The notes beneath the pieces were generated by a model. The model saw only the letters and a program-made list of their open reading frames with translations, was not told the DNA's origin and did not search any database. A stretch of DNA of 64,000 bases from NCBI RefSeq assembly GCF_030954495.1, contig NZ_JAVHUW010000064.1, positions 62,001 through 126,000 on the forward strand, written 5' to 3'. Below are positions 9,207 through 17,248 of this stretch, piece by piece. This DNA is from Candidatus Desulfosporosinus nitrosoreducens. Lineage in GTDB: Bacteria; Bacillota; Desulfitobacteriia; Desulfitobacteriales; Desulfitobacteriaceae. The position numbers and the translations under genes are program-made. The number at the start of each line of letters is the position of its first letter. Within the stretch, counting starts at the first letter, position 1.

Positions 9207-10613
9207 CTACTTCAAAATCGCTGTTTCAATCTCTTTTGAGGCCAAGTATGCCTTGAGCCGGGTAAGGACTTTGGGCGATAGCTCGGGCTGACAATATTGA
9301 GCTAACATCTCTTCCTTTTTGCTATTAATCTTATTAAGCAACTCTTGTTCAGGAGTGGCGCCTTCAGGCAGGGACCCTTTGAGACTGATAAAAGGTGTAT
9401 AGGTTTCCTCCTTGCTAAGTCGCCTTGTCTGATCATCTAAAGAATATCCGGCTCCATGGCCAAAGGATTTTATCAGCTTAACCCCTAAGGACCCTTGAGC
9501 CGTATTCAGCCCTTGAAGAAGCCGCTTTACCATGCCTAAAATTTCCAGATCAACTATAAATTTTTCATAGGACATCGCCCCATGACTATCTAAAGTCCCC
9601 GCACTGTGAATAATCAAATTAGTCTGCTCCTGGCAGGCAACCAAAATATCCAGCATACTTTCGTAGCCGCTTTGTACCGATAAGCTTTTAGCATCGTTTT
9701 CTGTCCCCCCGCCCCGATAGGGTATGCCATATTCTTTCGCCAGACGGGCTCCGTAGGCGACACATATCGCCCTTTCAGGCGAACCATCTGCAATCCCGCC
9801 AGTCCTCATATCGGCCGCAGTGGACTGCATGCCGTACATAACCGGAGTTCCTTCCCTTATCATCTGAGCTACAGTAATACCGGCCAGGATTTCCGCATTG
9901 GATAAGGCAAGGGTTCCCGCGATGGTTATCGGTCCGGTAGTTCCTGCCATTACTGCCGGCGTAATAATTACCGGCTGACCGTATTCAGCAAAGAGCAGCA
10001 GTGTGTCTAAAGTATCTTTATCAAACTGCAAGGGACTTGTACTATTTAAGATCGCCAAAATCCTCGGTGCAGTCATTAGACTTTCTCTTCCGAAAACAAT
10101 ATCCAACATGTCCAGAACAATATTGACCTCTTCCGCCCCGCCGGCCCCTCCCATCAGGCATTTATCGGAATAAGCCAAGGTGGCGAACAACATAGACGGA
10201 TAACCGTGACGCGAGCCGATATCGGCCGGTTGGACAAGAATTCCTCCATTAATATTAAAAAAAGGGCATTGTTGAATCAGCTTTAGAAAATTTAAGTAAT
10301 CATCAAACTTAGCCTTTCTTCTCATACCCTTTTGATCAATAATAATAGGAGCCCCGTAGCCCGCAGCAAATTCTGTTGTTTCACCCCCAAGCAGAATATT
10401 GTATTGAGGATTTCTGGCATAAACAGAAAAAACCGCAGGTGCTTTCTTTATCCATTCCTCTACTTGGCTGGGAGAAAAAAAAGCTGTTTCTCCGTTCACC
10501 TTAACACCCTTTTTTTTAAGCATGCTCAGAATTTGTGGATGGAAAAACCTTACCCCGGTGGTTTCTAATATTTGAAGTGATGCCTCATGAATTTTTGCTA
10601 ATTCTTGATTCAA
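9207..10613 (-). CDS. MttB-superfamily corrinoid methyltransferase, non-pyrrolysine
   Basis: A 468-residue MttB-family protein starting MNQELAKIHEASLQILETTGVRF. The family core GTTGPITIAGTLALSNAEILAG is intact. The loop that holds pyrrolysine in true MttB reads GGGTENDAKSLSVQ, so no amber codon is present and a glutamate or threonine lies near that site. I prefer the TTG at 10613, nine bases after an AGGAGG site, over the TTG at 10622 that touches the site. No corrinoid protein gene is adjacent, so it must use one encoded elsewhere, or the gene has been separated from its partners. A 410-base upstream spacer carries the same 32-bp element as the MttB gene at 11629-13041. Confidence 0.9.
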   Translation of the reverse strand: MNQELAKIHEASLQILETTGVRFFHPQILSMLKKKGVKVNGETAFFSPSQVEEWIKKAPAVFSVYARNPQYNILLGGETTEFAAGYGAPIIIDQKGMRRKAKFDDYLNFLKLIQQCPFFNINGGILVQPADIGSRHGYPSMLFATLAYSDKCLMGGAGGAEEVNIVLDMLDIVFGRESLMTAPRILAILNSTSPLQFDKDTLDTLLLFAEYGQPVIITPAVMAGTTGPITIAGTLALSNAEILAGITVAQMIREGTPVMYGMQSTAADMRTGGIADGSPERAICVAYGARLAKEYGIPYRGGGTENDAKSLSVQSGYESMLDILVACQEQTNLIIHSAGTLDSHGAMSYEKFIVDLEILGMVKRLLQGLNTAQGSLGVKLIKSFGHGAGYSLDDQTRRLSKEETYTPFISLKGSLPEGATPEQELLNKINSKKEEMLAQYCQPELSPKVLTRLKAYLASKEIETAILK

Positions 10614-11032
10614 AGACAGCAACCTCCTTGAAATTATTATTGCTTTAAATCAGTTTAAGTTTATCTGCCGATATTTTAGTAACCCCTTAAAAAGAAATGT
10701 TTTTCTGGCATTAATCTAAACGTTAACAAACAACTTTTAAGATAATGTTAAAAAAACTATCCAATACTTAGAAATAATTTATCGCTGAGCAGTATAGACT
10801 TAGGCTAAGCTGTTTCTTATTTCACACATATATAATATTATTTACAATAGGAAAAATTGGAGGTAAAAAAATTAAATATTTAGATAATTAAATATTTTGC
10901 TTAAATGTCCATAAACTTCAGGCAAACTGCTTGCTTATTATCTCCCCCATTAAATAACCGGGTACACATTAACTTTAAAGGGGCCAACTGGTGGAAGTAG
11001 CGTTTTAGTAAAAACAACGTCAATATTGCTTA
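10614..11032. other. Gene-free spacer upstream of MttB-like gene
   Basis: These 419 bases hold the ribosome binding site of the gene at 9207-10613, an AT-rich promoter-like region and the 32-base element at 10826-10857. I see no convincing coding region, RNA gene or terminator with a clear T-run. The base composition is markedly AT-rich compared with the genes. Confidence 0.6.
10826..10857 (-). promoter_or_regulatory. Shared 32-bp AT-rich element, copy 1
   Basis: On the plus strand it begins ACATATATAATATT and ends AGGAAAAAT. It matches the element at 13191-13222 at 28 of 32 positions. Each copy lies about 150 to 215 bases upstream of an MttB-like start codon, next to the XRE-cupin genes. 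It may contain a -10 sequence (minus strand TATTATATAT) and an operator for the XRE-cupin regulators; that is inference. Confidence 0.5.
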
Positions 11033-11563
11033 CTAATTAAAAACAAAAAAGCAGACGCACTCACCATTACCAATATTTTTCAAACTGTGTGGGACATAAG
11101 AATCAATATAAAGAGCATCCCCCTCTTCCAAAATATAAGGTTCTTTTTCAAGAGTAACCTTCAGCCTGCCTTTAATGACAATCCCCAGTTCCTCTTCCGA
11201 ATGACCTCTGGAAATATCCTCCGCACCAGGCCGTAAGGTTAGCCAAAGACCCTTAATTTTTCTAAAACCTTGGGTTCCAAACTCATGTCTTAAGCCATCA
11301 TCTGCCTTGGGAAACATTGACATACGTTCATTTTTCCTGATCACCGGCCGTCTGTCTGTTGAGGCTTGTACCAACTCGACTAAATCAACTTGAAGCGCTC
11401 TGCAAATTCCCAACAATGCGCTGAATGCCGGACTTGTCAATCCACGCTCGACCTTGCTGATAAATCCGATAGATAGTCCCGATCTGTCAGCTAAGTCCTG
11501 CAGAGTCATACTGCGTTGTTTTCTTACCGTTTTTATCCTTTCTCCTAAAAGCTCGTCGCTCAT
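11033..11563 (-). CDS. XRE-cupin transcriptional regulator, copy A
   Basis: A 176-residue regulator with an N-terminal helix-turn-helix (TLQDLADRSGLSIGFISKVERGLTSP, about residues 20-45) and a C-terminal cupin domain (ISRGHSEEELGIVIKGRLKV and YIDSYVPHSLKNIG). This layout is that of small-molecule-responsive repressors or activators such as PuuR relatives. I chose the ATG at 11563 rather than the upstream one at 11599 because it matches the start and length of the paralog at 13544-14074. The gene follows the MttB-like gene at 11629 after 65 bases and is probably co-transcribed with it. It most likely senses a methylated amine or its product and controls the adjacent MttB genes (inference). Confidence 0.9.
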   Translation of the reverse strand: MSDELLGERIKTVRKQRSMTLQDLADRSGLSIGFISKVERGLTSPAFSALLGICRALQVDLVELVQASTDRRPVIRKNERMSMFPKADDGLRHEFGTQGFRKIKGLWLTLRPGAEDISRGHSEEELGIVIKGRLKVTLEKEPYILEEGDALYIDSYVPHSLKNIGNGECVCFFVFN

Positions 11564-11628
11564 AACCATGTCTTCCGGTCCATTTTTGATAATGTTCATG
11601 AATAGTTCTTTCCCTTTTTATCCTAAAA

Positions 11629-13041
11629 TTAACAATTAATTAGTTCCGGATCGACCCCAATATCCATTAAGTACTGTCGAAGTTTTAATTTGGTCTCCCC
11701 TGGAAATCGCGGCGGAGAATAACTTTCCAGCATCTTCTGCATCTTCTTGTGTATATTTTCTTTCAGGCATTCATTGGGATCTTTATTGATCATAGGCCCT
11801 CTTAAACTAATGTCAGGACTCCAAAGTTCTTTGCGGCAAAGTTCCATGGTGGTTGGATGGGTAATGAACTCTCCCCCAGGGCCTACTTCTTTAATTACAT
11901 CCAAGGCCAGATCGTTAAGTTCTGTTTTTACTCCTTGAAGAAAGCGGTTTATCATCCCGATTATTTCCAAATCAACAAGATACTTCTCAAAGGACATTGC
12001 CTCACGGCTTTCCAGCTCCCCTGCACTGTGCAGCATAACATTGATTTTTTCTTGAACTCCAACCAGCATAACCAGCATACTCTCGTACCCGGCTTGAACC
12101 GAGACTGACTTAGCGTTGCTTAACATCACCCCTCCACTGCAAGGAAGGCCGTAAGACTTGGCTAAGCGGCTGCAATAAGCGGTAAAAAGGGCTGATTCAG
12201 GCGGTCCAAAAGCATAATTTGCCGTTCTCATATCTGAAGCCGGACTTGCCGACCCATAAATTACCGGAGTTCCTGCACGAATCATTTGACAAACTGTAAG
12301 GCCGGCTAAGCTTTCGGCATTTGACAATGCTATCCGGTCTGCCAAGGTAATCGGACCTGTATTGGCGGCGCTTGCGGCAGGAGCGATAATCATGGGTTGA
12401 CCAAACTTCGCATAGATAAGTAAGGTATCCAGCATGGTCTCATCAAATTGAAGCGGAGATAAAGGTCTGATTGTTGTGACAATTCTCGGCTTAGTGATTA
12501 AATCTTCCTTTCCTCCAAAAACGATTTGGAGTATGTTCATGATCATTTCAGCTTCTTTAGCGCTTCCTAAGCCACCGAACATACATTTATCAGAATGGCT
12601 CAAAGCAATAAGCAGCATCATTGGGTATATGGGAGTAGGCTGTAAGTCTGTTGGTGTAACCATCATTCCGCCATTAATATTAAAAAAAGGAGTCTGGTGG
12701 ACAAGTTTTACTAAGGTAGTATAGTCCTCTAATAGCGCTTTGCGCCTGGTGCCCTCAAAATCGGCTATCCAGGGAAACCCGGAATTACCTGGAGTATATT
12801 CAACCTTCTCCCCCCCGATTTCCATGTCATACTTAGGATTCCGGGCATAAATTTTAATATTCGCAGGCGCCTTATTTATCCAGTTCATAACCTGGTCTGG
12901 TTTAAAATAAGCTGTTTCGCCTACGACTTTTATCCCTTTACTTTGAAGCAGATCTAATACCTCTGCGTGATAAAATTTCACTCCTATCTTCTCCAATAGT
13001 TCCATGGAGGCTTGATGAATTTCCTTTAAATCGTCCTTCAC
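11629..13041 (-). CDS. MttB-superfamily corrinoid methyltransferase, non-pyrrolysine
   Basis: A 470-residue MttB-family protein, start GTG at 13041 after an AGGAGG site. It opens LKEIHQASMELLEKIGVKFYH and carries the core NTGPITLADRIALSNAESLAG. The pyrrolysine-equivalent loop reads GGVMLSNAKSVSVQ, with an ordinary leucine near the pyrrolysine position. It is one of six MttB homologues in the window and is closest in layout to those at 9207 and 18539. No corrinoid protein or MtgA-like gene is adjacent; a XRE-cupin regulator gene lies on each side. Substrate unknown. Confidence 0.9.
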   Translation of the reverse strand: MKDDLKEIHQASMELLEKIGVKFYHAEVLDLLQSKGIKVVGETAYFKPDQVMNWINKAPANIKIYARNPKYDMEIGGEKVEYTPGNSGFPWIADFEGTRRKALLEDYTTLVKLVHQTPFFNINGGMMVTPTDLQPTPIYPMMLLIALSHSDKCMFGGLGSAKEAEMIMNILQIVFGGKEDLITKPRIVTTIRPLSPLQFDETMLDTLLIYAKFGQPMIIAPAASAANTGPITLADRIALSNAESLAGLTVCQMIRAGTPVIYGSASPASDMRTANYAFGPPESALFTAYCSRLAKSYGLPCSGGVMLSNAKSVSVQAGYESMLVMLVGVQEKINVMLHSAGELESREAMSFEKYLVDLEIIGMINRFLQGVKTELNDLALDVIKEVGPGGEFITHPTTMELCRKELWSPDISLRGPMINKDPNECLKENIHKKMQKMLESYSPPRFPGETKLKLRQYLMDIGVDPELINC

Positions 13042-13190
13042 TTAAATACACCTCCTTTATTCCTTAGTACCTTTTTTAATTTAGAGATAAAATAAACAAC
13101 TACTTATAAACGGACATTTTTCCTTTGAGTTGACTCGACGCAGGCGATTATAAATTGCTCAAGAAGATAAAAATTCGAGAGTCTTTTTAT

Positions 13191-13222
13191 ACATATATAA
13201 TATTCTTTATAATTAGAAAAAT
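13191..13222 (-). promoter_or_regulatory. Shared 32-bp AT-rich element, copy 2
   Basis: This copy begins ACATATATAATATT on the plus strand and ends TTAGAAAAAT. It differs from the copy at 10826-10857 at four positions only. It lies about 150 bases before the GTG of the MttB-like gene at 11629-13041, in the same orientation as the first copy. Confidence 0.5.
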
Positions 13223-13258
13223 CAACCGAAAAGTAAATTATTTTTTCATTATTCTGTC

Positions 13259-13304
13259 ACCAATTCTTAAGCCCTAGCCTGCCGGCTAGGACTTAAGAAT
13301 TGGT
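13259..13304. repeat. 21-bp inverted repeat with TGCC loop
   Basis: The arms ACCAATTCTTAAGCCCTAGCC (13259-13279, 21 bases, one mismatch to its partner) and 13284-13304 are separated by four bases. On neither strand is the stem followed by a T-run; a run of seven A residues follows on the plus strand. It may be an operator, an mRNA-processing stem or a small mobile remnant. Confidence 0.7.
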
Positions 13305-13465
13305 AAAAAAACAAGAACGCTGCCTAGCGCAGAAAGAAAACTTGTCTGGCACCCTAAGAGACTGTCTTCACACGAATTAACCCTCTTGCAGCCTCTGGTG
13401 CAGGCGGCCACCTAGTTGCTTATGCTTAGAAAGGTATAACGCAAGTTTATAACTTTCCGGTGGTA

Positions 13466-13503
13466 CAAAAAAGCGCCTAAACTTTTTGTTTAAACGCTTT
13501 TTA
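13466..13503 (-). terminator. Rho-independent terminator of XRE-cupin copy B
   Basis: On the minus strand AAAAAGCGTTTAAAC pairs with GTTTAGGCGCTTTTT around a five-base loop, with two G-U pairs, and a run of six T follows. It lies 40 bases after the stop codon of the gene at 13544-14074 and separates that gene from the MttB unit. Confidence 0.85.
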
Positions 13504-13543
13504 GAACCGGATTTATACAGTTCTTATTATTTTTAAATTATAA

Positions 13544-14074
13544 CTAATTGATGGCAAAAAAGCACAAGCATTCACAATCACCAATATTTTTTAAACTGTG
13601 TGGGACATAAGAATCTATATAGAGACTGTCTCCCTCTTCTAAAATATGAGCTTCTTTTCCGATGGTAACCTTCAGACTACCTTTAATGACAATCCCCAGT
13701 TCCTCTTCCGAATGACCTCTGGAAATATCTACTGCGCCAGGCTGTATAGTTATCCAAAGCCCCTTAATTTTTCTAAAACCTTGGGTTCCAAACTCATGTT
13801 TTATCTCATCATCCGTCTTGGAAAACATCGGTATGCGTTCGCTTTTCCTGATCACCGATCGTCTGTCCGTTGAGGCTTGTACCAACTCAACTAAGTCAAC
13901 TTGAAACGCTCTGCAAATTTCTAACAGTGCGCTGAATGCCGGACTTGTTAATCCGCGTTCGACTTTGCTAATAAATCCAATAGATAGCCCCGATCTGTCA
14001 GCTAAGTCTTGCAGAGTCATATTGCGTTGTTTTCTTATTGCTTTTATTCTTTCTCCTAAAATTTTGTCTGTCAT
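13544..14074 (-). CDS. XRE-cupin transcriptional regulator, copy B
   Basis: A 176-residue close paralog of the regulator at 11033-11563; the two proteins are nearly collinear, with identical helix-turn-helix residues (LQDLADRSGLSIGFISKVER) and the same cupin motifs. An AGGAGAAGG site precedes the ATG. The high similarity at DNA level points to a local duplication. The gene has its own terminator and an upstream spacer of more than 500 bases with a cobalamin riboswitch further up. It may compete with, or respond to a different ligand than, copy A; neither is shown by the sequence. Confidence 0.92.
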   Translation of the reverse strand: MTDKILGERIKAIRKQRNMTLQDLADRSGLSIGFISKVERGLTSPAFSALLEICRAFQVDLVELVQASTDRRSVIRKSERIPMFSKTDDEIKHEFGTQGFRKIKGLWITIQPGAVDISRGHSEEELGIVIKGSLKVTIGKEAHILEEGDSLYIDSYVPHSLKNIGDCECLCFFAIN

Positions 14075-14329
14075 AACAATACCTTCTCCTGTCTAATATT
14101 ATTATGTCAAATCATGTTGTTTTTGTTTATTTCTGCAATCACAAGCGTACGCAAGTTGTAATTAGGGGCTCATGAAAAGTCCGATTGTGACTTAAATACA
14201 TTTTATAAATTATCTGGTAGCTGACTATCCCTTTTGCAGGCTAAAACAATTCCTGATTACTCTTGACAGCTAACGAAACCTAGCTTGCTAGTATATTTAT
14301 TGGCTAAACTATACGGTATCATTTTCAAA

Positions 14330-14440
14330 TTATATACTGGAATCCTCCGGAAGGGCAAGCCTGAAATTAGTTTCGGCCCCATCTTTAACACCGCTATACT
14401 GCCCTGTCGTTCCCAGAGCCGGGCCTGAAAAGCCATGAGC
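14330..14440 (-). pseudogene. Possible remnant of a histidine kinase C-terminus
   Basis: On the minus strand a 36-codon frame ends with GAETNFRLALPEDSSI and a stop at 14330-14332. This resembles the GxGTTFxLxLP ending of histidine kinase ATPase domains. The frame is closed by a stop just upstream and has no start. The likeness is short and could be chance. Confidence 0.25.
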
Positions 14441-14613
14441 TTAGGTCATAGCTTCTTAGTCTAAAGTTTCTTCCTGTGAAATACCTGATTTGGCTGCACT
14501 CCTTTCCTGAATAAATTTTTTTCACTGCTTTAACCTCAAAATGAGCAATGCTTCCGTTCGGTCAGTCATTGTCATTGCAGTTTGGTCTTATCACTTTATC
14601 CTCTCTCCGCAAA

Positions 14614-14640
14614 CTAAAAAATCCTTCCCACCGGAAGGAC
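14614..14640 (-). terminator. Rho-independent terminator below the cobalamin riboswitch
   Basis: On the minus strand TCCTTCC, loop GGTG, GGAAGGA is followed by six T. It lies about 80 bases downstream of the aptamer, the usual place for an expression platform, so B12 binding would favour termination here. Confidence 0.8.
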
Positions 14641-14721
14641 GCAACGCTGTAATCAGTATCCAGCCACAAGGCCAAGATACCGACCACTCTCTCCTAAACA
14701 TCCCGTAGGTTTTAATAAGTG

Positions 14722-14895
14722 CTTAGCATGAGCAGGTTTCCTGGCTCAAGATCATCATCAACTCACGTCTTCCCGGATATTTCCAGTGACAATTTGTGAA
14801 TTGACTCCCTTTTACAGTGGCGGGCACCGCGTCAGCTTCCACTGACTTCCCTTTTCATTTCTTACCCTTGGATTGGATAAGAATCACTCATGACC
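14722..14895 (-). ncRNA. Cobalamin (AdoCbl-type) riboswitch
   Basis: The minus strand carries the conserved blocks in order: AAAAGGGAA, GCGGTGCCCGCCACTGTAA, a later GTCACTGG, GGGAAGACGTGAG, and GAGCCAGGAAACCTGC (the B12-box end). The closing stem is likely formed by CATGAG near 14890 and CTCATG near 14728. The class is established; ends are approximate. The next intact gene in the sense direction is the XRE-cupin gene at 14074, about 650 bases away and beyond a terminator. The PocR-AraC/corrinoid operon lies upstream on the same strand and is not controlled by it. Confidence 0.92.
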
Positions 14896-15014
14896 GCATG
14901 ATTAAGTTATATGTCCTAAGATTACCACGAAAAACGGATGATTGTCCAGATAATTCTAAAAAAGATGAGGAAGATGACGATATGGCTGCGATAACCGGCT
15001 TGCCACAGTGGAAG

Positions 15015-15065
15015 AACCAGGCCTAAATGGGTGGGAAAAATCCACCTATACGCCCTGGTTTTTAT
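15015..15065. terminator. Terminator-like hairpin after corrinoid protein gene
   Basis: AACCAGG pairs with CCTGGTT and inside it GGGTGG pairs with CCACCT. A T-rich run follows on the plus strand only; on the minus strand TTCTT follows. It lies 39 bases past the stop of the corrinoid gene at 15104 and may end that transcript imperfectly. Confidence 0.5.
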
Positions 15066-15103
15066 TTTACCGTGCGCATTCCTTTTATATAAAAATTACC
15101 GGC

Positions 15104-15766
15104 TTAATTATACCGGCTCACTTTACCCCAAAGTTTATTTGAATTATCATCCAAAAACTTTTTCAAACTAAAAACATCTTTAAAATAATAATCCGCATTA
15201 ATCTTTTTGGCATAAATATCAGTAATCGGTGCTCCGCCAATCATAACCTTGACCTTATCACGCAACCCCTGTGCTACTAATTCTTCTATAACTTCTTTCA
15301 TAACGTCCATCGTTGTGGTCAAGAGAGCGGACATCATTAATATATCAGGTTTTTGTTTACGCACAGCCTGTATAAACTTTTCAATAGTAACATCTACTCC
15401 GAGGTCAATAACTTGAGTTCCATCAGCTTCAATCACAACCCTGATTAAACTTTTACCAATATCGTGAAGATCTCCCGCAACTGTCCCAATCAAAATCTTG
15501 GGGCTATTTTTTTTAATTATATTTTTCATATGGGGCTTGACTATTAAAATGCCGGCATTCAAGGCCCGGGTGGTTAAAAGGACTTCGGGAACCAAAACGG
15601 ATCTTTCCTGAAACTTATCTGCGACTTTATTTATGCCATTAATCAGCCCTTTTTCCAAGATGCTTTTAGCGGGATAGCCTAAGCTTAAGGCGTATCTGGT
15701 CAGTTCAATGGTTTTATCCGCATCTCCTTCAAAAACGGCCTTACTTATATCAGCATAATTAAACAC
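15104..15766 (-). CDS. Methyltransferase corrinoid protein encoded with PocR-AraC regulator
   Basis: A 220-residue protein with helical cap and B12 domain; GDLHDIGKSLI puts the cobalt ligand at His101. The start is taken as GTG at 15766, eight bases after AGGAGGG, which makes the residue numbering match the other three corrinoid proteins. The C-terminal third is more divergent (ITDIYAKKINADYYFKDVF) than in its paralogs. It overlaps the end region of the regulator gene (13-base gap, ribosome site inside the regulator stop), so the two are translationally close. No methyltransferase gene adjoins it. It could act as a shared methyl carrier or as part of a sensor with the regulator; both are inference. 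Confidence 0.9.
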   Translation of the reverse strand: MFNYADISKAVFEGDADKTIELTRYALSLGYPAKSILEKGLINGINKVADKFQERSVLVPEVLLTTRALNAGILIVKPHMKNIIKKNSPKILIGTVAGDLHDIGKSLIRVVIEADGTQVIDLGVDVTIEKFIQAVRKQKPDILMMSALLTTTMDVMKEVIEELVAQGLRDKVKVMIGGAPITDIYAKKINADYYFKDVFSLKKFLDDNSNKLWGKVSRYN

Positions 15767-15779
15767 CCGCTTATCCCTC

Positions 15780-17054
15780 CTAAAACAAGCTGTTTCTATA
15801 GACCATCGGGGAAACGCCAATGTATTTTTTAAATACCTTCGCAAGATAACTTTGATTTTTAAAGCCCACAGAGCGGGAAACCTGTTCCACGCTTAGCTCA
15901 TGTTTTTTCATTAATTCCACGGCCTTTTCCACCCTAACCCTGGTAAGATAGTCATTTACGGTGCAATTTAATTCCTTTCTGAACAAATGGCTGAGATGAG
16001 ATGGGCTTATACAAAGGTGGCCAGCAATATCATCTATCTTAATAGACCGTGAGTAGTTTTCCATCATGAAATACCTGGCTTCTTTAACTAAACTAAGGTG
16101 TTTTTTATCTGCTAAAGCAAAAATTTCCTCCAAAAGCTTTTCTACTATTGTATGGATCTTGAAAAGAAATTCTTCAACTTTGTCAAGAGCAATCACACCC
16201 TCGTTAAATTCATTTAACATTGCCATAGCCCGTTCAGCATTAGCGCCACCTTCTACCGCAGCTCTGGATACTAAGGTTGCCAGTTCAATCAAGCGCAGCT
16301 TGATTGTTTTTTTATCCCCAGCCACTTTATCATAAAGGTCTATAAGCAGTTTTCGCAAAGTTTTCTCTGCTCTGGTCCTGTCGCCAAGACGGATATAGCT
16401 TAAGAAGTTTCTTTCTTTTTTTAAATAACCTTCGTAATCATCAGTTTCTGAAGAAGGCAGCTTTTTCTTTTTTTCCAGTTCTTGTCTGAATTGCTGTAGT
16501 TGCTCTTGAAAAGCTTCTTTTTCCTCTAGAATATGAATGTTTCTTTTTAAGAAGTGGTTAACCACTACAAATAACATATCCGCCGCTGCCTGTGTCCGTT
16601 TAGGTGAGACAATCTCTAATTTTTGCACTAATTTTTTTAATTCTTCGAAATCAACATTTCCTTCATTAAAAGGCTTTAATTCCTCCCAATAAAATTCATC
16701 CGGTTCCCACATCAAAACTTGTCCACAGATTATACTCCCCAAAGATTCTTCGTTAATTAGTATCGGCACAGCCCATAAGACCAAACCAGCATGGCAGCGG
16801 AAAAAATACGGCTCCTGCCATTTAGCGGCCTCTAAACTGGCCCTTTTATAAGATTCCTGACATTTTACCGTTCCTTTAGATTGACTACGGACAAATTTAC
16901 AAAATTCGCATCTCTCCGCATTGCCAGGAAGAAAAAAAGTTTTTCCTTCCATATTAACAGCTTCTGTATAAAGTCCGGTAGCCTGGCTAAAACTGCCTAA
17001 CATTTTATGCATGTATTTTTGGTTAAGAAATTTCGCTTCAATAATACTGCTCAT
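15780..17054 (-). CDS. AraC-family regulator with PocR sensory domain
   Basis: A 424-residue protein. The N-terminal PocR-type domain (about 10-170) carries cysteines in the pattern CEFCKFV, VKCQES and RCHAGL, which may bind a metal or ligand. A charged, partly helical middle follows (about 180-320). The C-terminal AraC helix-turn-helix pair reads IKIDDIAGHLCISPSHLSHL and VSRSVGFKNQSYLAKVFKK. PocR regulators are known from B12-dependent propanediol use and other anaerobic C1 pathways. It lies directly before a corrinoid protein gene and should activate methyltransferase genes in response to a C1 substrate; the targets are not shown. Confidence 0.92.
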   Translation of the reverse strand: MSSIIEAKFLNQKYMHKMLGSFSQATGLYTEAVNMEGKTFFLPGNAERCEFCKFVRSQSKGTVKCQESYKRASLEAAKWQEPYFFRCHAGLVLWAVPILINEESLGSIICGQVLMWEPDEFYWEELKPFNEGNVDFEELKKLVQKLEIVSPKRTQAAADMLFVVVNHFLKRNIHILEEKEAFQEQLQQFRQELEKKKKLPSSETDDYEGYLKKERNFLSYIRLGDRTRAEKTLRKLLIDLYDKVAGDKKTIKLRLIELATLVSRAAVEGGANAERAMAMLNEFNEGVIALDKVEEFLFKIHTIVEKLLEEIFALADKKHLSLVKEARYFMMENYSRSIKIDDIAGHLCISPSHLSHLFRKELNCTVNDYLTRVRVEKAVELMKKHELSVEQVSRSVGFKNQSYLAKVFKKYIGVSPMVYRNSLF

Positions 17055-17179
17055 TCATATCACCTATATAACTATATCCTACATTGATTATATCTTAAAA
17101 TCTATTTCTAACAATTATAATAAATCCCTTATATCCGGCCTTGGGTCCAGCACTGGAGGAAGCTGTGACCAGTTCCGTT

Positions 17180-17232
17180 AAAAACCTTAAGTTCTCGGGT
17201 GATTAATGATTATAATCACCTGAGAACTTAAA
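17180..17232 (-). terminator. Terminator of MFS/MttB operon
   Basis: A near-perfect stem of about 19 bp (TTAAGTTCTCGGGTGATTA and its complement) is followed on the minus strand by GGTTTTTAA. It lies 17 bases after the MFS stop at 17249. Confidence 0.8.
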
Positions 17233-17248
17233 CTTTCAAGAACTCACT

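Larger units (their letters stand above)
13042..13543. other. Gene-free spacer with promoter element, palindrome and terminator
   Basis: The 502 bases between the MttB-like gene and the second XRE-cupin gene contain the 32-bp shared element (13191-13222), a 21-bp inverted repeat (13259-13304) and a terminator (13466-13503). No coding region is convincing in either direction. Confidence 0.65.
14075..15103. other. 1-kb gene-free region with riboswitch and decayed coding traces
   Basis: This stretch holds a cobalamin riboswitch (about 14722-14895), a terminator below it (14614-14640), a short histidine-kinase-like remnant (14330-14440) and a terminator-like hairpin (15015-15065). All small open frames here are short, overlap the RNA structure or lack family matches. 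It looks like the site of a lost B12-regulated gene. Confidence 0.6.

Noticed and set aside
14817-15026. A 69-codon plus-strand frame over the cobalamin riboswitch
   Set aside because: It lies on the opposite strand of conserved aptamer blocks and has no ribosome site or family likeness.
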